A DNA stretch of 64,000 bases from Alphaproteobacteria bacterium. Its GTDB lineage: Bacteria > Pseudomonadota > Alphaproteobacteria > Rhizobiales > Beijerinckiaceae. The DNA lies in assembly GCA_016869555.1 (NCBI GenBank), contig VGDY01000002.1, positions 1 through 64,000 of the forward strand, given 5' to 3'. The position numbers were made by a program, and so were the translations under genes. The notes beneath the pieces were generated by a model. It was not told where the DNA came from. It saw only the letters and a program-made list of their open reading frames with translations, and did not search any database. This document shows, piece after piece, positions 30,795-39,599 of this stretch; positions within the stretch are counted from its first letter, which is position 1, and each line of letters starts with the position of its first letter.

Positions 30795-31125
30795 CCGTCG
30801 CTTGCGGCGGCTATGGCGATAAACGGACACCGTAATAAACCATTCGGACCCGGGGGCGGTACCCGGCGCCTCCACCCAAGCCCGTCGCCTGCGGCGGGTT
30901 TCGGCGGGGGCGAAATAGGATCGACGAGGGTGTAAAGGGTGATTTTTCGCTCGGCATGATACCGCCGTTATCGGGTCAAACCTTATAGTTGCCAACGACA
31001 ACTATGCTCCGGTGGCCGTCGCTGCGTAATGCAGCGCCCAAACCGGGATTAAAGTCCTAAGGGGTTGCACCTTTAGGCGGGGTCCGGAGGCGCCTGGCAA
31101 CAGAAGCCTCCACTTAATTCTTTTC
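30795..31125 (+). ncRNA. ssrA: Circularly permuted (two-piece) tmRNA
   Basis: Acceptor 3' side (CGGTACCCGGCGCCTCCACC) lies upstream of the 5' side (GGGGGCGAAATAGGATCGACGAGG); CGCCTCC pairs with GGGGGCG including G3-U; tag ORF 30991-31029 encodes ANDNYAPVAVAA-stop. Confidence 0.94.
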
Positions 31126-31211
31126 GCGCCGCGGCGACGCAAAGCGCGGCAATTGAGATGGTCGGAAGCGGCAGCCGGACGACCATGCAGCTAGCGGTTT
31201 GGCGCGGGGCA

Positions 31212-31883
31212 ATGGCCAAGGACATTATTCGCTACGATCTTCTCGTCCAGGACGCCATGCGCGGCGTCATGCGCAGGGTGCTGGGCGACGTCGCCGAAAA
31301 CGGCTATCTGCCGGGCGATCATCACTTCACCATCAGCTTCCGCACCGACGCGCCGGGCGTAACGATTTCGCGCCGCCTCGCCGAGCAATGGCCGCGCGAA
31401 CTGACGATCATCCTGCAGCATCAATATTCGAATCTCGAAGTCGATGACGAAGGCTTCGGCGTCACTCTGTCCTTCCGCTCGATCCCCGAGCATCTTTACG
31501 TGCCTTTCGCATCCGTCACCGGCTTCTTCGATCCCGCGGTCCAATTCGGCCTGAGCTTCGAGGAAGCGGAAGATGCGGATGAGGAGACGGAAGACGAGAC
31601 GCGCTCTGTCGGACCGAGCCTCGTCGCCAAGACGCCCGAGCCGGCGAAGGCGCCCAAGCCGTCGCCGGCGCAGGAGATCAAGCCGTTGAAGGCGGAGACC
31701 GGCAAAATCCAGGCGGGCAAGGTTGAATCGACCAAGATTGAATCAACCAAGATTGAATCAAACAAGCCGGAGCCCGCAAAAGCCGCGAGCGGCGAGAAGC
31801 CAAGAAAGCTCAGGACCGTCGAAACGAAGGACGAAGGCGACGAGAAGGTCGTCTCGATCGACGCCTTCCGCAAAAAGCCCTGA
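31212..31883 (+). CDS. sspB: SspB-family ClpXP proteolysis adaptor
   Basis: DIIRYDLLVQDAMRGVMRRVLGDVAENGYLPGDHHFTISFRTDAPGV...IPEHLYVPFASVTGFFDPAVQFGLSFE typical of alphaproteobacterial SspB. Confidence 0.92.
   Translation: MAKDIIRYDLLVQDAMRGVMRRVLGDVAENGYLPGDHHFTISFRTDAPGVTISRRLAEQWPRELTIILQHQYSNLEVDDEGFGVTLSFRSIPEHLYVPFASVTGFFDPAVQFGLSFEEAEDADEETEDETRSVGPSLVAKTPEPAKAPKPSPAQEIKPLKAETGKIQAGKVESTKIESTKIESNKPEPAKAASGEKPRKLRTVETKDEGDEKVVSIDAFRKKP
31719..31763 (+). repeat. In-frame 15-bp tandem repeat (3 units) in the sspB linker
   Basis: AAGGTTGAATCGACC / AAGATTGAATCAACC / AAGATTGAATCAAAC encoding KVEST-KIEST-KIESN. Confidence 0.9.
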
Positions 31884-32077
31884 TGGGCGACATCGTCAAT
31901 CTCCGCCGCGCCCGCAAAGCCCGCGAGAAGCGCGCGAAGGACGATCAGGCGCAGCGGAATCGCATTGCGCATGGACGCGGCAAGGCCGAGCGTGAACTGA
32001 CCGCCGCGCAGACCTTGCTGGAGACGGCGAGGCTCGACGCGCATAGGCGCGAAAGAGAAACGGACGATAGAGCGTGA
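31883..32077 (+). CDS. DUF4169-like small basic protein
   Basis: MGDIVNLRRARKAREKRAKDDQAQRNRIAHGRGKAER pattern; overlaps the sspB stop. Confidence 0.75.
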   Translation: MGDIVNLRRARKAREKRAKDDQAQRNRIAHGRGKAERELTAAQTLLETARLDAHRRERETDDRA

Positions 32078-32355
32078 GCGAAGCGGGCGCTGCGCCGCAG
32101 TCCGTGCGCATCGTCAAACATTCGGTCGTCATCGCCGGCCATCGCACCAGCGTCTCGCTTGAAGACGCCTTCTGGCGGGCGCTGAAGGACATCGCCGCGC
32201 AGGAGAGCGTCTCACTCGCGGCGCTGATCGCGCGGGTGGACGCGGGACGGGGCGAAGCGAATCTGTCCTCGGCGCTGCGCGTGTTCGTGCTGGAGCGGGC
32301 GTTGGAGGCACACCCTCGCCTCGAGAAGAGGCTCGGACTGGAGCAGACTAACTAA
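32074..32355 (+). CDS. Ribbon-helix-helix domain-containing protein
   Basis: KHSVVIAGHRTSVSLEDAFWRALKDIAAQESVSLAALIARVDAGRGEANLSSALRVFVLERA. Confidence 0.8.
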   Translation: MSEAGAAPQSVRIVKHSVVIAGHRTSVSLEDAFWRALKDIAAQESVSLAALIARVDAGRGEANLSSALRVFVLERALEAHPRLEKRLGLEQTN

Positions 32356-32374
32356 ACCGTCCACGCCGGCGCCA

Positions 32375-32498
32375 TGCCCCCTCACCCTCATGCTGAGGAG
32401 GCTCCGAAGGAGCCGTCTCGAAGCACGAGGGTGAGGGGGCATTGATCCCTCGTCCTTCGAGACGCCGCTTCGCGGCTCCTCAGGATGAGGGATCAATG
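32375..32498. repeat. Intergenic palindromic repeat, family B (two inverted copies)
   Basis: CCCTCACCCTCATGCTGAGGAGGCTCC...GTCTCGAAGCACGAGGGTGAGGG followed by CCCTCGTCCTTCGAGAC...CTCCTCAGGATGAGGG. Confidence 0.9.
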
Positions 32499-32554
32499 TC
32501 AATCACTCGGCGACAAGTGATTCGCCTTCCGTTCTCCTGTATGCTCGCAGAATC

Positions 32555-34921
32555 ATGAACAGCAGCCCGTCGCCCCAGCCCGACGATTATACGCCCCAAA
32601 CGGGCGGTCTCGCCGCGCGCGCGGCGGCAAGCGCGGGTCGGCCGCGCTATCTCGACGCGCTCAATCCCGAACAGCGCGCCGCCGTCGAGACGCTCGACGG
32701 CCCGGTGCTGGTGCTCGCCGGCGCCGGCACCGGAAAGACGCGGGCGCTGACGACGCGCATCGCCCATATTCTCGCGCTCGGCAAGGCGCGCGCCTATGAA
32801 ATCCTCGCCGTCACCTTCACCAACAAGGCGGCGCGCGAAATGCGCGAACGTGTCGAGGCGCTGGTCGGCGAAGGCGCGCAGGCCATGCAATGGCTCGGCA
32901 CGTTCCACGCGATCAGCGCCAAGATTTTGCGCCGCCACGCCGAACTCGTCGGCTTGAAGCCGAACTTCACCATTCTCGATGTCGACGACCAAATCCGCCT
33001 GTTGAAGCAAGTGCTGCAGGCCGAGAATATCGACGACAAGCGCTGGCCGGCGCGCGCGCTCGCCATGCGCATCGACGGCTGGAAGAATCGCGGGCTGACG
33101 CCGGCGCAAATTCCCGCCGGCGAATCGGAGAGCTTCGCCAACGGCAAGGGCGCGGCGCTTTACGCGCTCTATCAGGAACGGCTCAAAGTTCTGAACGCCG
33201 TCGATTTCGGCGATCTGTTGATGGAGAGCCTGCGGCTCTTTCGCGACAATCCGGATGTGCTCGCCGATTATCAGCGGCGCTTCAAATATATTCTCGTCGA
33301 CGAATATCAGGACACCAATATCGCGCAATATCTCTGGCTGCGGCTGATCTCGCAGGCGCGCGCGCCGGGGCTGCAAAATCTCTGCTGCGTCGGCGACGAC
33401 GATCAAAGCGTCTATGGCTGGCGCGGCGCCGAGGTCGAGAACATCTTGCGTTTCGATCAGGATTTTCCCGGCGCGAAAGTGATCCGCCTGGAGCGCAATT
33501 ACCGCTCGACGGGACATATTCTTGCCGCCGCGTCGCATCTCATCTCGCATAATGACGGCCGCCTCGGCAAAACCCTGTTCACCGATGGCGGCGACGGCGA
33601 AAAGCCGACGCTGACCGGCGTGTGGGACAGCCAGGAAGAGGCGCGGGTCGTCGGCGAGGACATCGAGCAATTGCATCGCAAGGGCGATTCGCTCGAAGAC
33701 ATCGCCATTCTCGTGCGCGCCTCGTTTCAGATGCGCGAATTCGAAGAGCGCTTCGTCGAAATCGGCCTGCCCTATCGCGTCATCGGCGGCCCGCGCTTTT
33801 ACGAGCGCCTCGAAATCCGCGACGCGCTCGCTTATTTGCGCTGCGTCGCGCAGCCCGCCGACGATCTCGCTTTCGAGCGCATCATCAATACGCCGAAGCG
33901 CGGGCTCGGCGACGCCACGCTGCAGATGCTGCATGAATATGCGCGGCGAGAGCGCACGCCGCTGATGCAGGCGGCGCGTTTTCTTGTCGAAAGCGAGGAA
34001 TTGAAGCCCAAGCCCCGCGGGACGCTGCGCGGCCTCATCGCGGATTTCGACCGCTGGCGCACGCTGATCGATGCAAAACCGCAACACGAGCTGGCCGAGC
34101 TTGTGCTCGATGAATCCGGCTACACGGAGATGTGGCGCGCCGACAAGACGCCGGAGGCCGCTGGGCGGCTCGACAATTTGAAAGAGCTGGTTCGGGCGAT
34201 GGAGGCCTTTCCCGATCTCGCCGCGTTTCTCGAACATGTGTCGCTGGTCATGGAGACCGACAGCGCCGTCGATCAGGAGCGCGTGTCGATCATGACGCTG
34301 CATGGCGCCAAGGGCCTCGAATTCGAGACCGTCTATCTCCCCGGCTGGGAGGAAGGCCTGTTTCCGAGCCAGCGCACGCTCGATGAACAGGGGCGCGCCG
34401 GATTGGAGGAAGAACGCCGCCTCGCCTATGTCGGCCTGACGCGCGCCAAGCGGCGGGCGAAGATTTTTTTCGCCAGCAACCGGCGCATTCACGGTCTGTG
34501 GCAGCCGACCGTGCCGTCGCGCTTCATCGACAATCTGCCGACCGGCAATGTCGAAGTGGTCGAGGCGCCGAGCGGCTCGCAATATGGCTCCTACGGCGTC
34601 TCGCGCTTCGCCAATCTCGACGTCTATGGCTCGGACTATTCGACGCCGGGCTGGAAGCGGGCGCAGGCTACGCGGGGCGATTCCGCGCGCGGCGACACGG
34701 CGCGCGAGTCGCGCGGATCGCGCACAAAACAGCCGATGACGATCGACGGCGAAGTGATCGCGCGCTCGTCCGGCGGCGCGCGCTTTGCGGTTGGCGCGCG
34801 GGTGTTTCACTTGAAGTTCGGGCCTGGTTCGGTGGCGGCGGTCGACGGGAACAAGCTCACCGTCGATTTCGACAAGGCGGGCAGGAAGATGGTGCTGGAG
34901 AGTTTTGTGCAGGCGGGGTGA
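32555..34921 (+). CDS. uvrD: UvrD/PcrA-family ATP-dependent DNA helicase
   Basis: LNPEQRAAVETLDGPVLVLAGAGTGKTRALTTRIAHI, VDEYQDTN, CVGDDDQSVYGWRGAEVENILRF, TLHGAKGLEFETVYLPGWEEGLFP. Confidence 0.95.
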   Translation: MNSSPSPQPDDYTPQTGGLAARAAASAGRPRYLDALNPEQRAAVETLDGPVLVLAGAGTGKTRALTTRIAHILALGKARAYEILAVTFTNKAAREMRERVEALVGEGAQAMQWLGTFHAISAKILRRHAELVGLKPNFTILDVDDQIRLLKQVLQAENIDDKRWPARALAMRIDGWKNRGLTPAQIPAGESESFANGKGAALYALYQERLKVLNAVDFGDLLMESLRLFRDNPDVLADYQRRFKYILVDEYQDTNIAQYLWLRLISQARAPGLQNLCCVGDDDQSVYGWRGAEVENILRFDQDFPGAKVIRLERNYRSTGHILAAASHLISHNDGRLGKTLFTDGGDGEKPTLTGVWDSQEEARVVGEDIEQLHRKGDSLEDIAILVRASFQMREFEERFVEIGLPYRVIGGPRFYERLEIRDALAYLRCVAQPADDLAFERIINTPKRGLGDATLQMLHEYARRERTPLMQAARFLVESEELKPKPRGTLRGLIADFDRWRTLIDAKPQHELAELVLDESGYTEMWRADKTPEAAGRLDNLKELVRAMEAFPDLAAFLEHVSLVMETDSAVDQERVSIMTLHGAKGLEFETVYLPGWEEGLFPSQRTLDEQGRAGLEEERRLAYVGLTRAKRRAKIFFASNRRIHGLWQPTVPSRFIDNLPTGNVEVVEAPSGSQYGSYGVSRFANLDVYGSDYSTPGWKRAQATRGDSARGDTARESRGSRTKQPMTIDGEVIARSSGGARFAVGARVFHLKFGPGSVAAVDGNKLTVDFDKAGRKMVLESFVQAG

Positions 34922-35154
34922 GGAAAAGTGCAATGGCTAATTGTCAATTGAGATAGAGTGTCCCCTATCGACCAAATTCTTTTAGAATCAGTCCTATTAA
35001 TTCATTTGGTCCGCGGATCGCTATAATGCGACCTCAAATGAACGAATGCGGATTGCCATAATAAATCAAGCAGGTAAGTGAGTCGCACTCTCAACGCTCA
35101 ATTGACGGCTCACCGAGCGCCGTAGAATCCTCGAGTCGAGATCGGGGAATTACA

Positions 35155-35349
35155 ATGCTCACCAACAGCCGCGACATCATTCGCCGCCTCGAAAAAGAGG
35201 GATGGCGGCCTGTACGTTCCAAGAGCTCACATCGTCAGTTCAAGCATCCGGCGAAATCCGGCCGCGTAACCGTGCCGCACCCCAAGAAAGACATGCCGCT
35301 AAAGACGGTGCTCAGCATTTATGAAAGCGCAGGCTGGCCGAAAGACTGA
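35155..35349 (+). CDS. hicA: HicA-family toxin (mRNA interferase-like)
   Basis: MLTNSRDIIRRLEKEGWRPVRSKSSHRQFKHPAKSGRVTVPHPKKDMPLKTVLSIYESAGW. Confidence 0.88.
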   Translation: MLTNSRDIIRRLEKEGWRPVRSKSSHRQFKHPAKSGRVTVPHPKKDMPLKTVLSIYESAGWPKD

Positions 35350-35350
35350 A

Positions 35351-35647
35351 TCACTCGGCCGCTTCTCGCCTCTGCGCCCAGGGAGCCTCGACCGCGATAA
35401 CAAGCTCCGCACTGGCGAAGCGCTCCGCCCATTTCGGATCGGCCCGCAAGACTTCAAAATCGCGTGGCTCAGGAAGCGGCAGCCCGTCCTCGCGCATCCC
35501 CTCCGCCCAAAGCGCCAACGCCTCCGCAGCCATGGCGAAAATATCGTCGATCTCATCGGCGGCGGAAAAACATCCCGGCGCGTCGGGAAAGCTCATGCCA
35601 AAGGCGCTGTGTTCGTCCTTATGGACAATGACGATATAGGGCTTCAT
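35351..35647 (-). CDS. hicB: HicB-family antitoxin
   Basis: MKPYIVIVHKDEHSAFGMSFPDAPGCFSAADEIDDIFAMAAEALALWAEGMREDGLPLPEP. Confidence 0.87.
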   Translation of the reverse strand: MKPYIVIVHKDEHSAFGMSFPDAPGCFSAADEIDDIFAMAAEALALWAEGMREDGLPLPEPRDFEVLRADPKWAERFASAELVIAVEAPWAQRREAAE

Positions 35648-35814
35648 CGGCGGCCTCGGGGATCAACGCCAAATCATAGCGCGTTCGCGCACCGCCCGCC
35701 ATCGCCCGGCGCGACTGTCCCGGGCTTCAATCTTAGACCAGCGCAGGGGGTGACAAAGGGCGCGGGGGCGTGGAAGAAGCTTATCTCATGTCCCTAAGAC
35801 GCCGCTAAGCTGCA

Positions 35815-37626
35815 ATGGCCCCGCCGCCCCTTCTCGCCCTGCAAGGCGTCATGCTGACTCTCGGCGGCAAGCCGCTGTTGGAAGGCGCCGATCTCTCGGT
35901 TGCGCCGGGCGCGCGGCTTTGCGTCGTCGGCCGCAACGGCTCCGGCAAATCGACGCTGCTCAAGATCGCGGCGGGCGACATCGAGCCTGACGGCGGGACG
36001 CGCTTTCTGCAGCCGGGCGCGAGCTTACGCTATCTGCCGCAGGAGCCGGATTTCTCCGGCTTCGCGACGGCGCTTCGCTACGTCGAAGCCGGACTCGGCC
36101 CGCTGGACGATCCTCACGTCGCCAGGGCGTTGCTCAACGATCTGGGGCTGCAGGGCGATGAAGACCCGGCGCGGCTCTCCGGGGGCGAAGCGCGCCGCGC
36201 CGCGCTCGCCCGCGTTCTCGCGCCCGAGCCCGACATTCTGCTGCTTGACGAGCCGACGAACCACCTCGACTTGCCGACGATCCTCTGGCTCGAAGAAAGG
36301 CTCGCGGGGCTGCGCTCGGCGCTGGTGCTCATCAGCCACGACCGCCGCTTTCTGCAGGACCTGACCCGGGAAACGCTGTGGATCGACCGCGGCCAAACGC
36401 GCCATCTGGCGCGCGGCTTCAAGGAATTCGAAGCGTGGCGCGACCGCGAACTGGAGGAAGAGGACAAGCAGCAGCACAAATTGGCGCGCAAGATCGTCGC
36501 CGAGGAACATTGGCTGCGCCACGGCGTCTCGGGCCGGCGCAAGCGCAATGTGAAACGGCTTGCCGGCCTGCATCATCTGCGCGCCGAGCGGCGCAACCGG
36601 GTGATGCCGACGGGCGAGGTGAAGCTTGAAGCGAGCGAAGCGCAGCTTTCCGGCAAGCTCGTCATCGAGGCTATCAAGATCGGCAAGTCCTTCGACGCGC
36701 GCGTCATCGTCGAGAATTTCACGACGCGCATTCTGCGCGGCGATCGACTCGGAATCGTCGGCGCGAACGGCGCCGGCAAGACCACGCTGATCAATCTTCT
36801 CACCGGCGCGCTCGCGCCCGACGGCGGCAAGATTCGCCACGGCGCCAATATCGAGATGGCGACTCTGGAGCAAAGCCGCGCTAGCCTCGATCCGACAACG
36901 ACATTGCAGGACGCGCTGACCGGCGGCGGCTCCGACACGATCGAGATCAATGGCGAGCGTCGTCACGTCGTCGGCTATATGAAGGATTTCCTGTTCAAGC
37001 CCGAACAGGCGCGCACGCCGATCGGCAGGCTGTCGGGCGGCGAACGTGGACGCCTGTTGCTCGCTCGCGCGCTGGCCAAGCCGTCCAATCTTCTCGTGCT
37101 CGACGAGCCGACCAACGACCTCGATCTTGAAACGCTCGATCTCTTGGAAGAAATGCTCGCCGATTATCCGGGCACGCTCATCGTCGTCAGCCACGATCGC
37201 GATTTTCTCGATCGCGTCGCGACGAGCGTTTTGATGAGCGATGGCGACGGCCGCTGGATAGAATACGCCGGCGGCTATAGCGACATGGTCGCGCAGCGCG
37301 GCAAGGGCGTCGAGACGCGGGGCGCAACGACGTCGACGCGGGAGACGAAGGAAAGGCCGGCGCCGCGCGAGAAGGCGGCGGGCAAGCAGAAGCTTTCCTT
37401 TAAGGAGCAGCATGCGCTCGCGACCCTGCCCGGCAGGATCGACGACTTGCGCGAGAAATGCGGGAAGCTGCAGAGCATGCTCGACGACCCTGAACTCTAT
37501 TCTCGGGACCCGGCGAAGTTCGCCAAGGCGAGCGAGGCTTTCGCTGCGCTTCAGGCCGACATCGCCAAGTCGGAAGACGAGTGGCTTGCGCTTGAAATCA
37601 AGCGCGAGGAAGAGCGTTCAAACTAA
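35815..37626 (+). CDS. ABC-F family ATP-binding protein (Uup-like)
   Basis: Two ABC cassettes: VVGRNGSGKSTLLKI/LSGGEARRAALARVL and IVGANGAGKTTLINLL/LSGGERGRLLLARALA; C-terminal coiled coil. Confidence 0.93.
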   Translation: MAPPPLLALQGVMLTLGGKPLLEGADLSVAPGARLCVVGRNGSGKSTLLKIAAGDIEPDGGTRFLQPGASLRYLPQEPDFSGFATALRYVEAGLGPLDDPHVARALLNDLGLQGDEDPARLSGGEARRAALARVLAPEPDILLLDEPTNHLDLPTILWLEERLAGLRSALVLISHDRRFLQDLTRETLWIDRGQTRHLARGFKEFEAWRDRELEEEDKQQHKLARKIVAEEHWLRHGVSGRRKRNVKRLAGLHHLRAERRNRVMPTGEVKLEASEAQLSGKLVIEAIKIGKSFDARVIVENFTTRILRGDRLGIVGANGAGKTTLINLLTGALAPDGGKIRHGANIEMATLEQSRASLDPTTTLQDALTGGGSDTIEINGERRHVVGYMKDFLFKPEQARTPIGRLSGGERGRLLLARALAKPSNLLVLDEPTNDLDLETLDLLEEMLADYPGTLIVVSHDRDFLDRVATSVLMSDGDGRWIEYAGGYSDMVAQRGKGVETRGATTSTRETKERPAPREKAAGKQKLSFKEQHALATLPGRIDDLREKCGKLQSMLDDPELYSRDPAKFAKASEAFAALQADIAKSEDEWLALEIKREEERSN

Positions 37627-37803
37627 TTTAATTCCATTCTCCAGTATTGGTCAGAATGGAAATCTTCCATTTGTAGATTCGACACTCGTTATTGATGGTC
37701 GAAAACAGCAACGCTAGATGTCACCTGTTCTCTTCTAAGAGAAGCGCCAGAGCAAAATTCCGCATTGGCGCGCAGATAACAATAGTTCCAGGGAGAAAGC
37801 ATC

Positions 37804-38265
37804 GTGACACGCGCATATCTCACGCCGCATCGCGCCTTGCGGGCGGCCATATTGGCGCTCGCGGTCTCAATCGCAGGTTCGAGCCTTTCGCTGGCGGGCG
37901 AAACCGTCGAGATCAAAATGCTCAACAAGGGCGCGGATCGCTACATGGTGTTCGAGCCGGAGGTCGTGCGGATCAAACCGGGCGATACGATCAAATTCGT
38001 CGCGGCCGACAAGGGGCATAACGCCGTCACCATAAAGGAGTTGATTCCCACCGGCGCGGAGCCGTTCCGCGGCAAGATCAATGAGGAATTGGCGATCACG
38101 CTGTCGACGCCCGGCGTCTATGGTTTTCGTTGCGATCCGCATTACACGCTGGGCATGGTCGGCGTCGTGGTCGTCGGAGAGCCCGCAAATCTCGACGCCG
38201 CCAAACAGGCGAAGCTGCCCGGTAAGGCAGGCGAAGTCATGACGCGACTCCTAGGAACGCTCTGA
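37804..38265 (+). CDS. Pseudoazurin (type 1 blue copper protein)
   Basis: Signal peptide; FVAADKGHNAVTI and YGFRCDPHYTLGMVG copper-ligand motifs. Confidence 0.92.
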   Translation: MTRAYLTPHRALRAAILALAVSIAGSSLSLAGETVEIKMLNKGADRYMVFEPEVVRIKPGDTIKFVAADKGHNAVTIKELIPTGAEPFRGKINEELAITLSTPGVYGFRCDPHYTLGMVGVVVVGEPANLDAAKQAKLPGKAGEVMTRLLGTL

Positions 38266-38285
38266 TCCTCGGGCCGTAATCGACA

Positions 38286-39596
38286 TCAGGCGCGAGAAGA
38301 TATCGTCCTGGCGATGCGGCGAATGAGCAAGGCCGTGACCAGCGGCCCCAAGGCGAGCGCGAGCAGCGCGTCAGAAAATTCGCCGGTCGCGCCTTTGATG
38401 AGGCCGACGAGGTAGGGACCGGCGAAGCCCGAGACATTGCCGATCGAATTGATCACCGCGACGCCGACGACGCCGTCACCCGAACCGAGCGCCAGAGTCG
38501 CGAAGCTCCAGAAGGTCGGCAGCGCCGCGATCGCGCCGATGGCGGCGACGGACAGCGCGATCATCGACAGCAAGGGCGTCGGCGCATAGGCGGCGCAGGC
38601 CAGCCCGATTGCGCCGACGACGGCGGCGAGCGCCGTGTGGCCGACGGTCTCGCGCCGCCAATCTGAGCTGCGGCTCCACGCCCACATCGCGAGCGCGGCG
38701 CAGATGTAGGGAATCGACGCCAAAAGACTCGTGGCGATGACGCCAAATCCGAAGGCTTTGATGATCTGCGGGAGCCAGAAGCTCAGGCCGTAAAGCGCAA
38801 TGACCATTCCGAAATAGGCGACGCCGAGAATTAGCACGCGCTTGTCGGTCAGCGCGCGCCAATGGTCGCCATGGTCTCGCCCTGCGTCTTTCTCGAGCGC
38901 GGCGCGCAGTGACGCTTTCTCGCCGGACGTCAGCCATTTCGCCGACTCCGGACCATCGGGCAGATAGAAGACGCAGACAATCCCGAGGATGACCGACGGC
39001 AGCGCCTCCATGAGAAACAGCCAGCGCCAGCCGCTGATCCCGCCGACGCCGTTCAGCGACGCGAGGATGAATCCCGAGATCGGCGATCCGATTGCGCTGG
39101 CGAGAGGAACCGCAATCAGGAAGCTGGCAAGAACGCGCGCGCGCTGAGCGGCGGGAATCCAATAGGTGAGATAGAGAATGACGCCCGGCGCGAAACCGGC
39201 TTCCATCACGCCGAGCAGCAGACGCAAAACAACGAAGCTCGCCTCGCTCCAGATGAAGGCGGTGAGCGCCGAAACGAGGCCCCAACTCACCATAATGCGC
39301 GCGATCCACACGCGCGCGCCGACGCGGTGCATGATGTAATTGCTCGGCGCTTCGAACAGGCAGTAGCCGATAAAGAAAACCCCGGCGCCCCAGCCGAAGA
39401 ATTCCGGCGTGAAGCCAAGTTCGGCATTCATCGTCAGGGCGGCGAAGCCGATGTTCACGCGGTCGAGATAGGCGACGATAAAGGCCGTGACGAGAAAAGG
39501 GACCAGTCGCCGCGCCACTTTCGCGACGACGCGGTCGGCGGCGATCTCTTGCGGCGCGCGCGGCTTTGGCGGGGCTGCGACCGCCGTATCCGACAT
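38286..39596 (-). CDS. MFS transporter, anion:cation symporter type
   Basis: RRLVPFLVTAFIVAYLDRVNIGFAALTMNAELGFTPEFFGWGAGVFFIGYCLFEAPSNYIMHRVGAR. Confidence 0.9.
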   Translation of the reverse strand: MSDTAVAAPPKPRAPQEIAADRVVAKVARRLVPFLVTAFIVAYLDRVNIGFAALTMNAELGFTPEFFGWGAGVFFIGYCLFEAPSNYIMHRVGARVWIARIMVSWGLVSALTAFIWSEASFVVLRLLLGVMEAGFAPGVILYLTYWIPAAQRARVLASFLIAVPLASAIGSPISGFILASLNGVGGISGWRWLFLMEALPSVILGIVCVFYLPDGPESAKWLTSGEKASLRAALEKDAGRDHGDHWRALTDKRVLILGVAYFGMVIALYGLSFWLPQIIKAFGFGVIATSLLASIPYICAALAMWAWSRSSDWRRETVGHTALAAVVGAIGLACAAYAPTPLLSMIALSVAAIGAIAALPTFWSFATLALGSGDGVVGVAVINSIGNVSGFAGPYLVGLIKGATGEFSDALLALALGPLVTALLIRRIARTISSRA

Positions 39597-39599
39597 CGG

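Noticed and set aside
32480-34933. 817-aa minus-strand ORF opposite uvrD
   Set aside because: Antisense shadow frame; uvrD motifs on the plus strand are unambiguous.
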